A DNA stretch of 64,000 nt. Origin: Streptomyces spongiicola (GTDB taxonomy: Bacteria > Actinomycetota > Actinomycetes > Streptomycetales > Streptomycetaceae). The position numbers and the translations under genes were made by a program. How positions within the stretch are numbered: position 1 is the first letter of the stretch; each line of letters opens with the position of its first letter. This document shows, in pieces, positions 41,917-50,454 of the stretch. Under the pieces are notes generated by a model. That model saw nothing but the letters and a program-made list of their open reading frames with translations. It had not been told where the DNA came from and ran no database searches. The stretch lies in the NCBI RefSeq assembly GCF_003122365.1, contig NZ_CP029254.1, positions 3,367,001 to 3,431,000 of the forward strand, read 5' to 3'.

Positions 41917-41957
41917 CAGGTTCGGCAGGCCGCTGACGACTCACGGGACAATGCCGT

Positions 41958-42445
41958 TCAGTTAGGCGGCTCGGGCGATTTTGACCTTGGGTGGACGGTC
42001 GTGTCGGGTTCCAGTGTCGTGCGGGCGTTTGACCCGGTAGGAGTTGTGGCGGGCCCGTTTGACAACCCGGCGGTAACTGCGGTGGCGACGTGGGGGATTG
42101 AGGCGCTGGAGGAGTTCGGCGGTGGCCGCCTGGCGGGCGGTGTCCTGGTGGTCAGGGGGGAAAGGCCGCCTGGTCGGGGACCTGGCGGCGGGTGATGCGG
42201 ACGGCGCGGAGGAAGGAGAGCCGGTCGGGGTCGAGTCCGGCCTGGTCGGCGGCGCGCGTCATGAAGGACCGGATGGCGTGGTGGGTGAGCAGTAGCCCGT
42301 AGATCTCCTGCTCGACCAGCTCCGGGCTCTTCGAGCGCAGGACGGCGGCCGGGCCCAGGAGCTGGGACTTCAGCTCCGCCAGCGCCGTTTCGTGTTCCCA
42401 GCGCTGGTGGTAGGCCCAGGCCAGCGGCCCCTGCCGGGGCCGGGC
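41958..42445 (-). pseudogene. IS4-type transposase remnant
   Basis: On the minus strand, PLAWAYHQRWEHETALAELK, then SQLLGPAAVLRSKSPELVEQ and EIYGLLLTHHAIRSFMTRAA match the Glu-containing C-terminal half of an IS4-family transposase. The reading frame breaks near 42170, beyond which the tail (RRQRS-type basic end) is only seen in another frame. Confidence 0.75.
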
Positions 42446-42595
42446 TCAGAGGTGTCCACCACTCCGGGACAGGTCCCCAGTACTGCTCACCCCCTCTGCC
42501 GCGTGGTTGCGTACAGCCGGAACCGTGCGACTGTGGTCGTGGCGACCTGGTCTGCGTCATGATGGCCAGTCTGAGCGCGTCGAAACGGGGGCGTT

Positions 42596-42994
42596 ATGGA
42601 AGGCTCCGACCTGATCCTCGCGGCCCTGGCGGCCGGTGGGACCGCCGCGGTCGGCCAATCGGCCACACTCGCGGTCAACAGTGCTCACACGGCGCTGCGT
42701 GAGCGACTACGGCAGCTGTTCTCCCGGCACCCGCAGGCCCCAGCCGCTCTCGATCTCCACGAGCAGGATCCCGACGCCTTTGCGCCGGCGATCCGCAGCT
42801 ACCTCGCCGGGACGGGTGCCGACTGCGATGAGCAGGCGCTCCGTGCGGCGGCGGAGATCCTGCGGTCCGTCGATCCCGCGGGTTCGGCGAGCGGGAAGTA
42901 CCGGGTCGACGTGGGCGACTCACAGGGTGTCCAGATCGGGGACTTCGGAAACCAGCAGAACACGTTCGGAGCGCGCCCGGCCGGGGCGGAGTGA
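42596..42994 (+). CDS. Putative amyloid-signalling effector: N-terminal Bell-like helical domain, C-terminal RHIM-like motif
   Basis: A 132-residue protein. The N-terminus (LILAALAAGGTAAVGQSATL, AVNSAHTALRERLRQLF) is a hydrophobic Ala/Gly-rich helix followed by an amphipathic one, like the bacterial Bell cell-death domain paired with NLR-type proteins. The C-terminus, residues 104-124, reads VDVGDSQGVQIGDFGNQQN then TF. This is a RHIM/PP-like pseudo-palindromic amyloid motif (x-G-x-Q-x-G-x...N-Q). A matching motif occurs at the N-terminus of the convergent NB-ARC/TPR protein (43014-45452). A membrane-damaging effector switched on by amyloid templating is inferred. Confidence 0.7.
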   Translation: MEGSDLILAALAAGGTAAVGQSATLAVNSAHTALRERLRQLFSRHPQAPAALDLHEQDPDAFAPAIRSYLAGTGADCDEQALRAAAEILRSVDPAGSASGKYRVDVGDSQGVQIGDFGNQQNTFGARPAGAE

Positions 42995-43013
42995 CGAGCG
43001 CCGGCCGGGCGGC

Positions 43014-45452
43014 TCACTGAAGCGCCCGGCTTGACCAGCGCGTCAGCCATCGGTGTGCCCTGCCTTCGCGCCAGCCGTCCGGTCCCGGCGGGTCGCCGGC
43101 GGTCGGAACGGTGCGTCCGTTCCGTGCCGTGGCCTGCCGCCACTCCAGCAGGGCGACGGCGGCCTCTTCCGTATGGCCCGCCTCCGTGAGCCAGAAGGCC
43201 AGACCTCGCAGGGTGTGCGATACGTCCGGGTGCCCGCCGCCCAGTACGCGTAGCCGGTCGTCCAGCAGCGCCCGGAACGCCTGCGCGGCGCCTTCCGCGT
43301 CACCGCTCTCACCTGTCCAGTCGGCGAGATCCTGGCGTGTCGTGAGGGTGCGCGGGTGGTCCGCGCCCAGCACCCGCCGCCTGTCCTCCAGCAGTGCGGT
43401 CATGGCCGCGACCGCCGTGGGGACGTCTCCACCGGCGCCCTGCCAGCAGGCCAGATCGTGACGCGTCGTCAGGGTGCTGGGATGGTCGGTACCGAGCAGC
43501 CGCCGCTTGTCGTCGAGGAGCGCGCCCAGCTCCGCCACCGCGTTGCGGCAGTCGCCTGCGGCTCCGCGGAAGCACGCCAGAGCGTGACGTGACGCGAGCG
43601 TGTCCGGGTGGTCGGGCCCGAGCACCCGGGTGCGGTCGGCGAGCAGGTGCTCGAACTCCCGGACGGCGCCCTCCGGGTCACCGGCCACACCCTGCCAGCG
43701 AGCCAGGCTGTGCCGGGTCATCAGGGTGTGCGGGTGATCGGGCCCCAACAGCCTCAGCCGGTCCCGCAACAGGTCCTCAAGCGCCGTGGCCGCCGCGGCG
43801 GCGTCTCCTACGGCTCCCCGCCAGTCGCAGAGATTGTGCCGACTGTTGAGGGTCTCCGGGTGCTCCTGCCCGAGAAGCCTGCCCCGGTCCTCGAGCAGCG
43901 CGCTCATGGCCTGCAGCGCTTCGGCGACGCGGCCTGCCGACCCCAGCCAGTACGCCATGCCGTAGCGGGCCGCCAGAGTGTCCGGATGGTCGGGCCCGAG
44001 GCGCCGGGTCGCCATGGCCGTGAGGCTCTCCCAGTTGGCGACCGCGCCGTCGATCAGCCCCAGTTCGGCCATGCTGCCCGCTGACTTGAACAGCACTTGA
44101 TGCAGTCGCGCATGCCACAGCGCCGGGCCTTCGTGGGCTGCGAGAGCGGCGACGTTGTGCCGGAGTACGCGTGAGTGCTCCGGGTCGTCCTCGATCGCCG
44201 GCCAGTCGGCGGTCAGGGCGTCCGCCGCGGCTCGTACCGCGTCGTCGTGGATCTCGGGCGGCAGTGGATCGAGAACGGCACGCTGCACGAGGGCATGGGT
44301 GCGGATCGCCACCGAGCCCCCGGCTGGGTCGTGGGTCAACAGGCTCAGCCGGTGCAGGTTGCGCAGTGCCGCCCTGGCCTCCGCCGATGTGACGTCCGAC
44401 CGCGCGGGGGCCGTTGCCGCGGCCAGGAACCGGCGTACGGGTCCGGCCGACCAGATCGAGTCCGGCGCGCCGTTCGGGTCGAGGACGGCAGCCACGTACA
44501 GAGCCGGGCGGGCCAGTCCCACGGGCGGGAGTTGGTCCGCGCGGTCGACGGCCAGGGACCACGTGGTGGCCACCGTGTGCGTGTAGCCGTCCGCGCTCGC
44601 GTCCGTGGGGAAGAGGTGCTCGAGCCGCTGTGACCGCCGGGCGAAGGAACGCCGGTACTGGGCGCACGTGATGCCCTGGTTGCGGACGACACCTGCCGCC
44701 TGCGCGAGGGCGACCGGTAGTCGTCCCAGGTCCTCCGCGAGCGCGGCTGCCTCGTCCAGCACCTGCGGATGGGTCTCCTGCGCCCCGGGAGTACCGAGTC
44801 GGTGCACGAGATAGTCGTGCGCCTCCTCAGGGGTGAACACGTCCACCGTGACCTGCCGAGCGCCGGCCGGCGCACAGTCCCGGCGCCGTGTGGTGACCAG
44901 GACCCGTCCCGCCGGGCCTTCTGGCCACAGCCCGGCCAGATCCCCGGGATCGCTGACGTCGTCCAGAACGATCAGCCAGGTCGTCCGGGTGGTGCTCAGC
45001 CAGTCCAGGAAGCGGTCGCAGAGGACGTCGGCCGACTGGGCGTGCAGCGCGCCGGGGTTGGTCTCGATGCGCGCCTGTGCGAACGTACTGACGATTGATT
45101 CCCTGGACATGGCGTTCACCCAGAGCAGCAGTTGCAGACCTTCGTCACGGGCCCTGAGGAAGGTGTCCGCAGCCAGCTGTGTCTTGCCCACACCACCGCC
45201 GCCGGTCGCCACCACCTGCGTCAGCACGGTGGCGCAGCCGTCATCCAGTATCCGCGAGATCCTCGCGGCCATGGCGCGCCGCTGCTGGAAGGCTGCCGGT
45301 CGCGTGGGGGGCCGCCCCACCTGCATGGGCCACTGTACGGCCGGGACCGTGGTGATCCAGGTGTTGTGCCAGGTGTTCGTCTGGTGGCCGCCGTCACCGA
45401 TCTGGGCACCCTGGAGGTCCCGTGCCGTGATCTCGGTGGGACGTTCACTCAT
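43014..45452 (-). CDS. NB-ARC/TPR (NLR-like) protein with an N-terminal RHIM-like motif
   Basis: An 812-residue STAND/NLR-like ATPase. Residues 11-28 (ARDLQGAQIGDGGHQTNT) form a motif like that at the C-terminus of the neighbouring small protein. The NB-ARC has P-loop VATGGGGVGKTQLAADTFLR, Walker B TTWLIVLDDVSDPGDLAGLW and VLVTTRRRD. The C-terminal half is about ten 43-residue TPRs built on LGPDHPDTLATRHALA-like units. It would oligomerise on sensing an unknown trigger. The ATG at 45452 lies in an 8-base overlap with the stop of the upstream sugar kinase (ATGAGTGA), so the two are translationally coupled. It is the last gene of that operon. Confidence 0.88.
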   Translation of the reverse strand: MSERPTEITARDLQGAQIGDGGHQTNTWHNTWITTVPAVQWPMQVGRPPTRPAAFQQRRAMAARISRILDDGCATVLTQVVATGGGGVGKTQLAADTFLRARDEGLQLLLWVNAMSRESIVSTFAQARIETNPGALHAQSADVLCDRFLDWLSTTRTTWLIVLDDVSDPGDLAGLWPEGPAGRVLVTTRRRDCAPAGARQVTVDVFTPEEAHDYLVHRLGTPGAQETHPQVLDEAAALAEDLGRLPVALAQAAGVVRNQGITCAQYRRSFARRSQRLEHLFPTDASADGYTHTVATTWSLAVDRADQLPPVGLARPALYVAAVLDPNGAPDSIWSAGPVRRFLAAATAPARSDVTSAEARAALRNLHRLSLLTHDPAGGSVAIRTHALVQRAVLDPLPPEIHDDAVRAAADALTADWPAIEDDPEHSRVLRHNVAALAAHEGPALWHARLHQVLFKSAGSMAELGLIDGAVANWESLTAMATRRLGPDHPDTLAARYGMAYWLGSAGRVAEALQAMSALLEDRGRLLGQEHPETLNSRHNLCDWRGAVGDAAAAATALEDLLRDRLRLLGPDHPHTLMTRHSLARWQGVAGDPEGAVREFEHLLADRTRVLGPDHPDTLASRHALACFRGAAGDCRNAVAELGALLDDKRRLLGTDHPSTLTTRHDLACWQGAGGDVPTAVAAMTALLEDRRRVLGADHPRTLTTRQDLADWTGESGDAEGAAQAFRALLDDRLRVLGGGHPDVSHTLRGLAFWLTEAGHTEEAAVALLEWRQATARNGRTVPTAGDPPGPDGWREGRAHRWLTRWSSRALQ

Positions 45453-46464
45453 CGAGGTCACCCCGGCCCGTCTCCACCGATGCGCTCTCCGACGCCGAGA
45501 TGAGTTGCCGTATCGAACGGTGGTCCGGGAGGGCGGACGAGGATCCGACGGTGCGTACGGTGAGGGCTCCGGCCGCGTTCGCGTAGGACGCGGCGGCCCG
45601 AAGGCCCGCTCCCGCGACCATGCTCACTGCCAGAGCGGAGCAGAAGGCGTCGCTCGCCCCGTTCGTGTCGCGCACGCGGGAGGGAAATCCGGGCGACCGG
45701 AACGTCCCTTCGCGCGATGCGACGGCGCATCCCCTGTCGGCGTCGGTGACGCAGACGACGCGGATTCCGTTCCCGTGCAGGGCCTCGGCGAGTTCCTCGG
45801 CGCTGCCGGGCTCGCCGGGGCCGACGCCGTGTGCCAGGAGCGACGCCTCTTCGCGGTTGGGCACCAGGACGTCCACATAGGGGAGGAGTTCGCAGATCTC
45901 CGGCAGGTCGGCAGGGTCGGGCGCGGGCCCGGGGTTGAGCATCACGGGGACTCCGGACTCCGCCGCGATCCGGAAGAGCCGCAGCAAGGCGGCAGGGTGG
46001 ATCTCCAGCGTGGCCATCAGCATGTCCGCGCCATTCACGACGGGCCGGGCCGCTTCGATGTCGGCGTCGCGCAGTCGCAGGAGCGGGGGCTGCTTCCACC
46101 CGATGAAGGACGTCTCACCACCCGGGCCCACCAGGACCGCGACAGGCGATGTGACAGCACCTTCTCTCAGTAGCAGATGGGAGACGTCCACTCCCTGCGC
46201 GATCAGCGACTCCTTCAACTGCGTGCCCCAGGGGTCCTGACCCGCGGCGCTGAGGAGGTGGACTCGGGCGTCCAACCGGGCGGCGGCCAGCGCCTGGTTG
46301 AACCCCTTGCCGCCCGGCAGCACGGCCACGTCGGAGGCCGGCACGGCCCCGGACCACTTCGGCAGGGACCGCACACGGTAGAGGAGATCCATGACCGAGT
46401 TGCCCGTCACCACGATGTCCGGTCTGTCCGCGTCGGTCTGCCACTCGCCCATGCGTTGTCCCAT
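45445..46464 (-). CDS. PfkB-family sugar kinase (ribokinase-like)
   Basis: A 339-residue kinase with IVVTGNSVMDLLYRVRSLPK, the ribokinase signature VLPGGKGFNQALAAARLDAR, PVMLNPGPAPDPADLPEICE and the C-terminal RVRDTNGASDAFCSALAVSM. The last normally reads DTTGAGDAF; here N and S replace T and G, while the catalytic Asp is kept. The ATG at 46464 has GAGGAGAGG upstream. Operon neighbours are a polyol-type dehydrogenase and a NUDIX hydrolase, suggesting a small sugar-derivative pathway. The stop overlaps the NLR-like gene. Confidence 0.88.
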   Translation of the reverse strand: MGQRMGEWQTDADRPDIVVTGNSVMDLLYRVRSLPKWSGAVPASDVAVLPGGKGFNQALAAARLDARVHLLSAAGQDPWGTQLKESLIAQGVDVSHLLLREGAVTSPVAVLVGPGGETSFIGWKQPPLLRLRDADIEAARPVVNGADMLMATLEIHPAALLRLFRIAAESGVPVMLNPGPAPDPADLPEICELLPYVDVLVPNREEASLLAHGVGPGEPGSAEELAEALHGNGIRVVCVTDADRGCAVASREGTFRSPGFPSRVRDTNGASDAFCSALAVSMVAGAGLRAAASYANAAGALTVRTVGSSSALPDHRSIRQLISASESASVETGRGDLDE

Positions 46465-46538
46465 CCGGTCCTCTCCTCGGTGGCAGACCGCCTTCGAGCG
46501 GCCGGCGTCACCCGATGACGTCGTTCGAGCGGCTCGCG

Positions 46539-47585
46539 TCACCCGAAGACGTCGTCGGCCATGCCGGACCCGTACCTGCGATACAACCGTCCGAGAAGGC
46601 AGTCGGTCCCGGACAGATCGTCCAGCCCGCGGAGGATGTGCTCACGCTGGACGCCGATGCGGTTCAGGCCTCCGTAGTCGCTGGGAAGTCCGGACTTCTC
46701 GTAGAGCCGGCGGATCGACCGGTAGAAGTCGTGCTCACTGCTGCTCCGGGAGAACATCGCACACACCAGAAGCGTTCCGATGCTGACCAGCCGTCCATGT
46801 GTCGCGCGGTCGGCAGGGTAGGGATACCTCTCCTGGAGCCGGTAGCAGAGCTGGTGTTCGCTCGCGGCGTTCAACCTGGTGTGGCCCAGGCGCAGCACTT
46901 CGAGAGACGACTCGTGCGAGTACCGGGCCAGGGACCAGAGGTCCAGATCGCCGGCCCGGCCCGGACTGCCGAGCACCCATTCGGCAGCTGCCCGGACGAC
47001 GGGGACCCGGGCCGTCACCTCGATGGGCGACAGGTGGTTCCGGTCGTCCGCCCCGGAGGGCCACTGCCACTCGATCGAGGCACTGAACGAGCTGAAGAGG
47101 TCGCCAAGGCCCGAGGTGGTCCATTTGACGCCTTGGCCCCTGTGGGCCGCCTGGACGGAGGGCTTGCTGATCACCGTCACGACCGGTGCGACGGTACGGC
47201 TGCTGGTACGGACACCGTCCCGGATCAGCACGCTGCGGTCCGTGCTCAGGCACGAGTGGGAGAGAATCGACGGAAACACCGTCAGGGCTCCCGGTTGGGC
47301 GCAGGCCCGGCCCACGTCCAGCACCGAGCAGCCGCCGACGGCGATCACCTTCTCGTACCGATAGCCGGTCCGGATGTCGTTCACGGTGTCGACGTGCGGC
47401 TCGGCGACGAGCACCGTCTCGCCCAGCCCCCGGACGATGGGGAAGTTGTGGCTGTCGGCCACGACGATGGTGGAGTCGTCCACGGCGCCGCAAACGGCCT
47501 CCCGGATCGACTGCGAAACGAACTCCAAGCGCGGATAGCACGTCTTCTCTCTCCGAGCGCTCCCCGCCCCGGCCGACCTTCTCAT
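46539..47585 (-). CDS. Iron-ADH / dehydroquinate-synthase superfamily protein (glycerol-1-phosphate dehydrogenase-like)
   Basis: A 348-residue protein. NAD-binding segments ETVLVAEPHVDTVNDIR and YEKVIAVGGCSVLDVGRACA followed by LTVFPSILSHSCLSTDRSVL correspond to the GGG(S/T)-x-D and SxxST regions of glycerol-1-phosphate dehydrogenases and dehydroquinate synthases. Metal-binding His/Asp are probably in TSGLGDLFSSFSAS and SEHQLCYRL...THGRLVSIGT. The substrate is unknown, though a sugar phosphate is likely given the downstream kinase (74 bases away). The start at 47585 is not certain. Confidence 0.72.
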   Translation of the reverse strand: MRRSAGAGSARREKTCYPRLEFVSQSIREAVCGAVDDSTIVVADSHNFPIVRGLGETVLVAEPHVDTVNDIRTGYRYEKVIAVGGCSVLDVGRACAQPGALTVFPSILSHSCLSTDRSVLIRDGVRTSSRTVAPVVTVISKPSVQAAHRGQGVKWTTSGLGDLFSSFSASIEWQWPSGADDRNHLSPIEVTARVPVVRAAAEWVLGSPGRAGDLDLWSLARYSHESSLEVLRLGHTRLNAASEHQLCYRLQERYPYPADRATHGRLVSIGTLLVCAMFSRSSSEHDFYRSIRRLYEKSGLPSDYGGLNRIGVQREHILRGLDDLSGTDCLLGRLYRRYGSGMADDVFG

Positions 47586-47631
47586 TGATCACCCACCCGG
47601 AAAGGTCGAATGGTGGCCCTGGATCGATGGT

Positions 47632-48048
47632 TCACGGGTTGTACATCTGTCCCGACCGATAACTGTGAAGAGCCAGTTGCACGGGCAGAAACAGTGGACT
47701 GGGCGGCGAGTCGAGCGGGTACCAGGCCCAGCTCTCCAACCGGTCCGGCTCTCTCACGACGGGAGTGCCTTCCAAGGTGTCCGCGACGAACTCGATGTCG
47801 ATGTAGTGGCGCCCGTACTCGCGGACATTGCTCACGCACAGCAGGCTGAGACCGTGTACTTCGAGGCCGCTCTCCTCCATGACCTCCCGGGCAGCGGCTT
47901 CCTCCAGCGACTCACCGAACTCCACGTGCCCGCCGCACCAGCCGTAACTGCCGGCGCCGTGCGCTCGCAGACGCCTGCCCAGCAGGATTGCGGAATCCCT
48001 GAGCAGCATGACGCCCACTCCGATTTTCGGTCGTTCGGCCTCGGTCAC
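47632..48048 (-). CDS. NUDIX hydrolase
   Basis: A 138-residue NUDIX hydrolase with a complete box in GGHVEFGESLEEAAAREVME followed by ESGL, giving GX5EX7REUXEEXGU. The MutT-like N-terminus is PKIGVGVMLLRDSAILLGRR. Some relatives act on nucleotide sugars. It is the first gene of the NUDIX-dehydrogenase-kinase-NLR operon, 46 bases before the dehydrogenase gene. Confidence 0.9.
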   Translation of the reverse strand: MTEAERPKIGVGVMLLRDSAILLGRRLRAHGAGSYGWCGGHVEFGESLEEAAAREVMEESGLEVHGLSLLCVSNVREYGRHYIDIEFVADTLEGTPVVREPDRLESWAWYPLDSPPSPLFLPVQLALHSYRSGQMYNP

Positions 48049-48996
48049 GGGAGCCCCACGAAGACGTCACGTCCCAGCCACCGCATCACAGCGTCCTCCC
48101 CGGGCGTCGGCGTGGTGGCACTGATCCGTCTGGCATACCCTCCGCCGGCCGGCGTCAATCGTCGGCTGTGCCTTTCGGCCGGCGCTCTGCGGGCCGGAAG
48201 CGACGTCTCAGGACGTCGCCGCGTTCCGGACGCCCGGGTGAACGGGCGACCGAACCCCGCGGCGGTGTGCCGGGAGCCGTGAAGACCCCGTTCCACCCCC
48301 TCCGGGTCGAACCTCGTGACGGCCTTCATCGGCTTCGGTGCCGGGGCCACCGCGACGATGGTGGACGAGCGGAAGGACGCCCGCTGCTCACCCTGGTACC
48401 GCTGCTCACCCTGGTACCGCTGCTCACCCTGGACCGCGACGGCGGGGGCCAGCGGACTGCCGCGGGCGCAGCGCACGCGCGGGACGCCGCGGCGCGCGGG
48501 ACGTGAACCGGCCCACGGGACTACGGCACCGAGAACCCGTTCGCCTGCACGACCCGCGTCGGGGTGCCGCGGTTCCAGGAACCATCGGGCAGTTCCGTGA
48601 TATCCGTCACGCCGAATTCGGTACTGGGGAGCCCGAATAGTAGAAGGCCAGGGCCTGGACAAATGAGACTTGTCCACCTTGAGCAAGACATGTCCCGCAG
48701 AGGCCGGAGGGGTGTTCGACGGGCTCGCCGGTTGCCTCCGTCCGTGCTGCATCCAGGGGTTGCTGACGGGTCGACAGAAACGCACGCCTGGGTGGAACCG
48801 AGGGCAGCACGCCCGCGGGTGCATTTCAAGAGACCACTCGCCCTACGAACCGGAATAGTAGAGACGCTCGTTGCCCCGGCCGCGCGGCGCTTCTAAGAAT
48901 GGCTGCGCGCAAAGGCGTCTCCGCAGCTCAGCACAGGACCAGTGCCGGGTCGACCGTTCCCCGGGGGCGCTCCGCGAAAACCGAGTGAGGTCATGC
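48049..48996. repeat. 948-bp spacer: 18-bp tandem repeat and gene debris
   Basis: No intact gene is seen. Three 18-bp units GCTGCTCACCCTGGTACC lie at 48383-48435. A stretch on the minus strand ending at 48521 (EFGVTDITELPDGSWNRGTP and on) has coding-like composition but no start or family and may be a gene remnant. TGGACAA/TTGTCCA form an inverted repeat at 48656-48676. The promoter of the CAP-domain gene should be near the right end. Confidence 0.5.
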
Positions 48997-49833
48997 ATGA
49001 GGAAGCACCGCAGGAAGACGCACCACCGGAAGATAACGATCGCCGCTGTCGCCCTGGGCGCCGTGGCCGTGCCCTCCGTCGCCATGGCCTGTCTGGACCC
49101 GCAGGAAAGCCAGGAAAACCTCGAGAGCCGTGACAGCCGGTCCTGGGGGGAGTGGCGGAACGCCTCGGACGAGTCCGCATGGCAGCGGGGCGACTGGGAC
49201 TGGAAGAGCAAGCACGGTGGTGAGCCCGGCGGCGAGCAGCCCGGTTCGGAGCCGGGCGCCGCCCAGCCCGACGGCTCGGCCCCGGCACCGCAGGCACCGC
49301 AGGCACCGCAGACCCCCGCTCCCGCCGCCCCCGCTCCCGCCCCCTCGCCGGCATCGCCGGAGCCCGCGGCACCGAAGCCGGCCGCCCCCGCGTCGCAGCC
49401 GGCCACTTCGAAGCCCGCGGCCTCCCCGAACACGCCCGCGCCCTCCGCTCCTGCCTCCGGTGCCGTCGCTCGCGTCGTGCAGCTGGTCAACAGCGAGCGC
49501 GGAAAGGCCGGATGCTCCCCCCTGACCGTCAACGCCAAGCTGGCCAAGGCCGCCCAGGACCACAGCAAGGACATGGCCGCCCACCGCAACATGTCCCACA
49601 CGGGGTCCGACGGCTCGAACCCGGGCACCCGCATCACCCGCGCCGGCTACCACTGGAGCACGTACGGCGAGAACGTCGCCTACGGCTACGAGACCCCGGA
49701 GAAGGTCATGGCGGGCTGGATGTCCAGCCCGGGACACAAGAAGAACATCCTGAACTGCGAGTTCAAGGAGATCGGCGTCGGCCTCGCGCAGCCGGGGAAC
49801 TACTGGACCCAGAGCTTCGGCACCGCCCGCTGA
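48997..49833 (+). CDS. Secreted CAP (SCP-like) domain protein
   Basis: A 278-residue secreted protein. The signal peptide has a basic start (RKHRRKTHHRK) and a hydrophobic core (ITIAAVALGAVAVPSVAMAC) that probably ends at AMA. An extended Pro/Ala-rich linker (residues ~65-150) leads to the CAP domain: VARVVQLVNSERGKAGCSPL, AAQDHSKDMAAHRNMSHTGS, HWSTYGENVAYGYETPEKVM and WMSSPGHKKNILNCEFKEIG. The domain is found in Streptomyces extracellular proteins of unclear activity. ATG at 48997 with GTGAGG upstream; an out-of-frame ATG lies four bases before. Confidence 0.92.
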   Translation: MRKHRRKTHHRKITIAAVALGAVAVPSVAMACLDPQESQENLESRDSRSWGEWRNASDESAWQRGDWDWKSKHGGEPGGEQPGSEPGAAQPDGSAPAPQAPQAPQTPAPAAPAPAPSPASPEPAAPKPAAPASQPATSKPAASPNTPAPSAPASGAVARVVQLVNSERGKAGCSPLTVNAKLAKAAQDHSKDMAAHRNMSHTGSDGSNPGTRITRAGYHWSTYGENVAYGYETPEKVMAGWMSSPGHKKNILNCEFKEIGVGLAQPGNYWTQSFGTAR

Positions 49834-50454
49834 CCACGCCGCAGCCGCTCACCGCACCTGCGAACGGATCCCACCCCGGCCCCCGAAGGCCCCGACCGTG
49901 CGCGGACGACGGCAACGTCCGCTCGACGGCCGGGGCCTGCGCCGCGTCCGGCCGCCGGACCGCCGCACGCCAGGCGAGGGGCCGTTCAGGGACCGGCCTC
50001 GCGCGCGGCAGCGGACGGCGATAGAGCGCGGCCCGCCGGGCAGGGACGGCGGGCACGGACGCGAGCAGGGACGCCGGCAGGGTCGGCGAGCACGGACGGC
50101 GACACTGCCGGCGGGGCAACCCGGGACCGGGGACGGCCGGAGGCAGGCGGCCTGGTCAAGGTTCCTCCGTCCGGAGTCCGTGGTCTCCGCCCGAGTCTGG
50201 GCTCTCCGCCCCCGAGCGGCGCGGGGCCTTCGACTTCCTGCTGGGGGTCTCGGCTCTCCGTCCGGGGTCTCCGTCCGGGGTCTCCGCCCGGGGTCTCCGT
50301 CCGGGGTCTCCCAAGGGCGCGGGCAGTCGCCGACGAGGTTCGGCGGGCCGGGTGGAAAGTCCTGCCGGACCTCTGGCCGTCCATCCGGCCCACCAGTACC
50401 TTACCGCCGGTAAGACCCTGTCTCCCTGCTGCCCCACACCCCCAGGAGCGCACC
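49834..50454. repeat. 621-bp spacer with 13-bp repeats
   Basis: No gene is seen. At about 50258-50311 there are four to five imperfect copies of TCCGTCCGGGGTC. The region is extremely G+C-rich, and open frames here look like composition artefacts. The promoter of the beta-propeller gene is expected close to 50400. Confidence 0.6.

Noticed and set aside
48521..48829. Coding-like stretch on the minus strand ahead of the CAP gene
   Set aside because: No start codon context or recognisable family; kept only as possible gene debris.
16829..48996. Integrated element with tRNA-Ser attachment sites
   Set aside because: I found no duplicate of the tRNA-Ser 3' end near 48-49 kb and no integrase gene, so an att pair is not supported.
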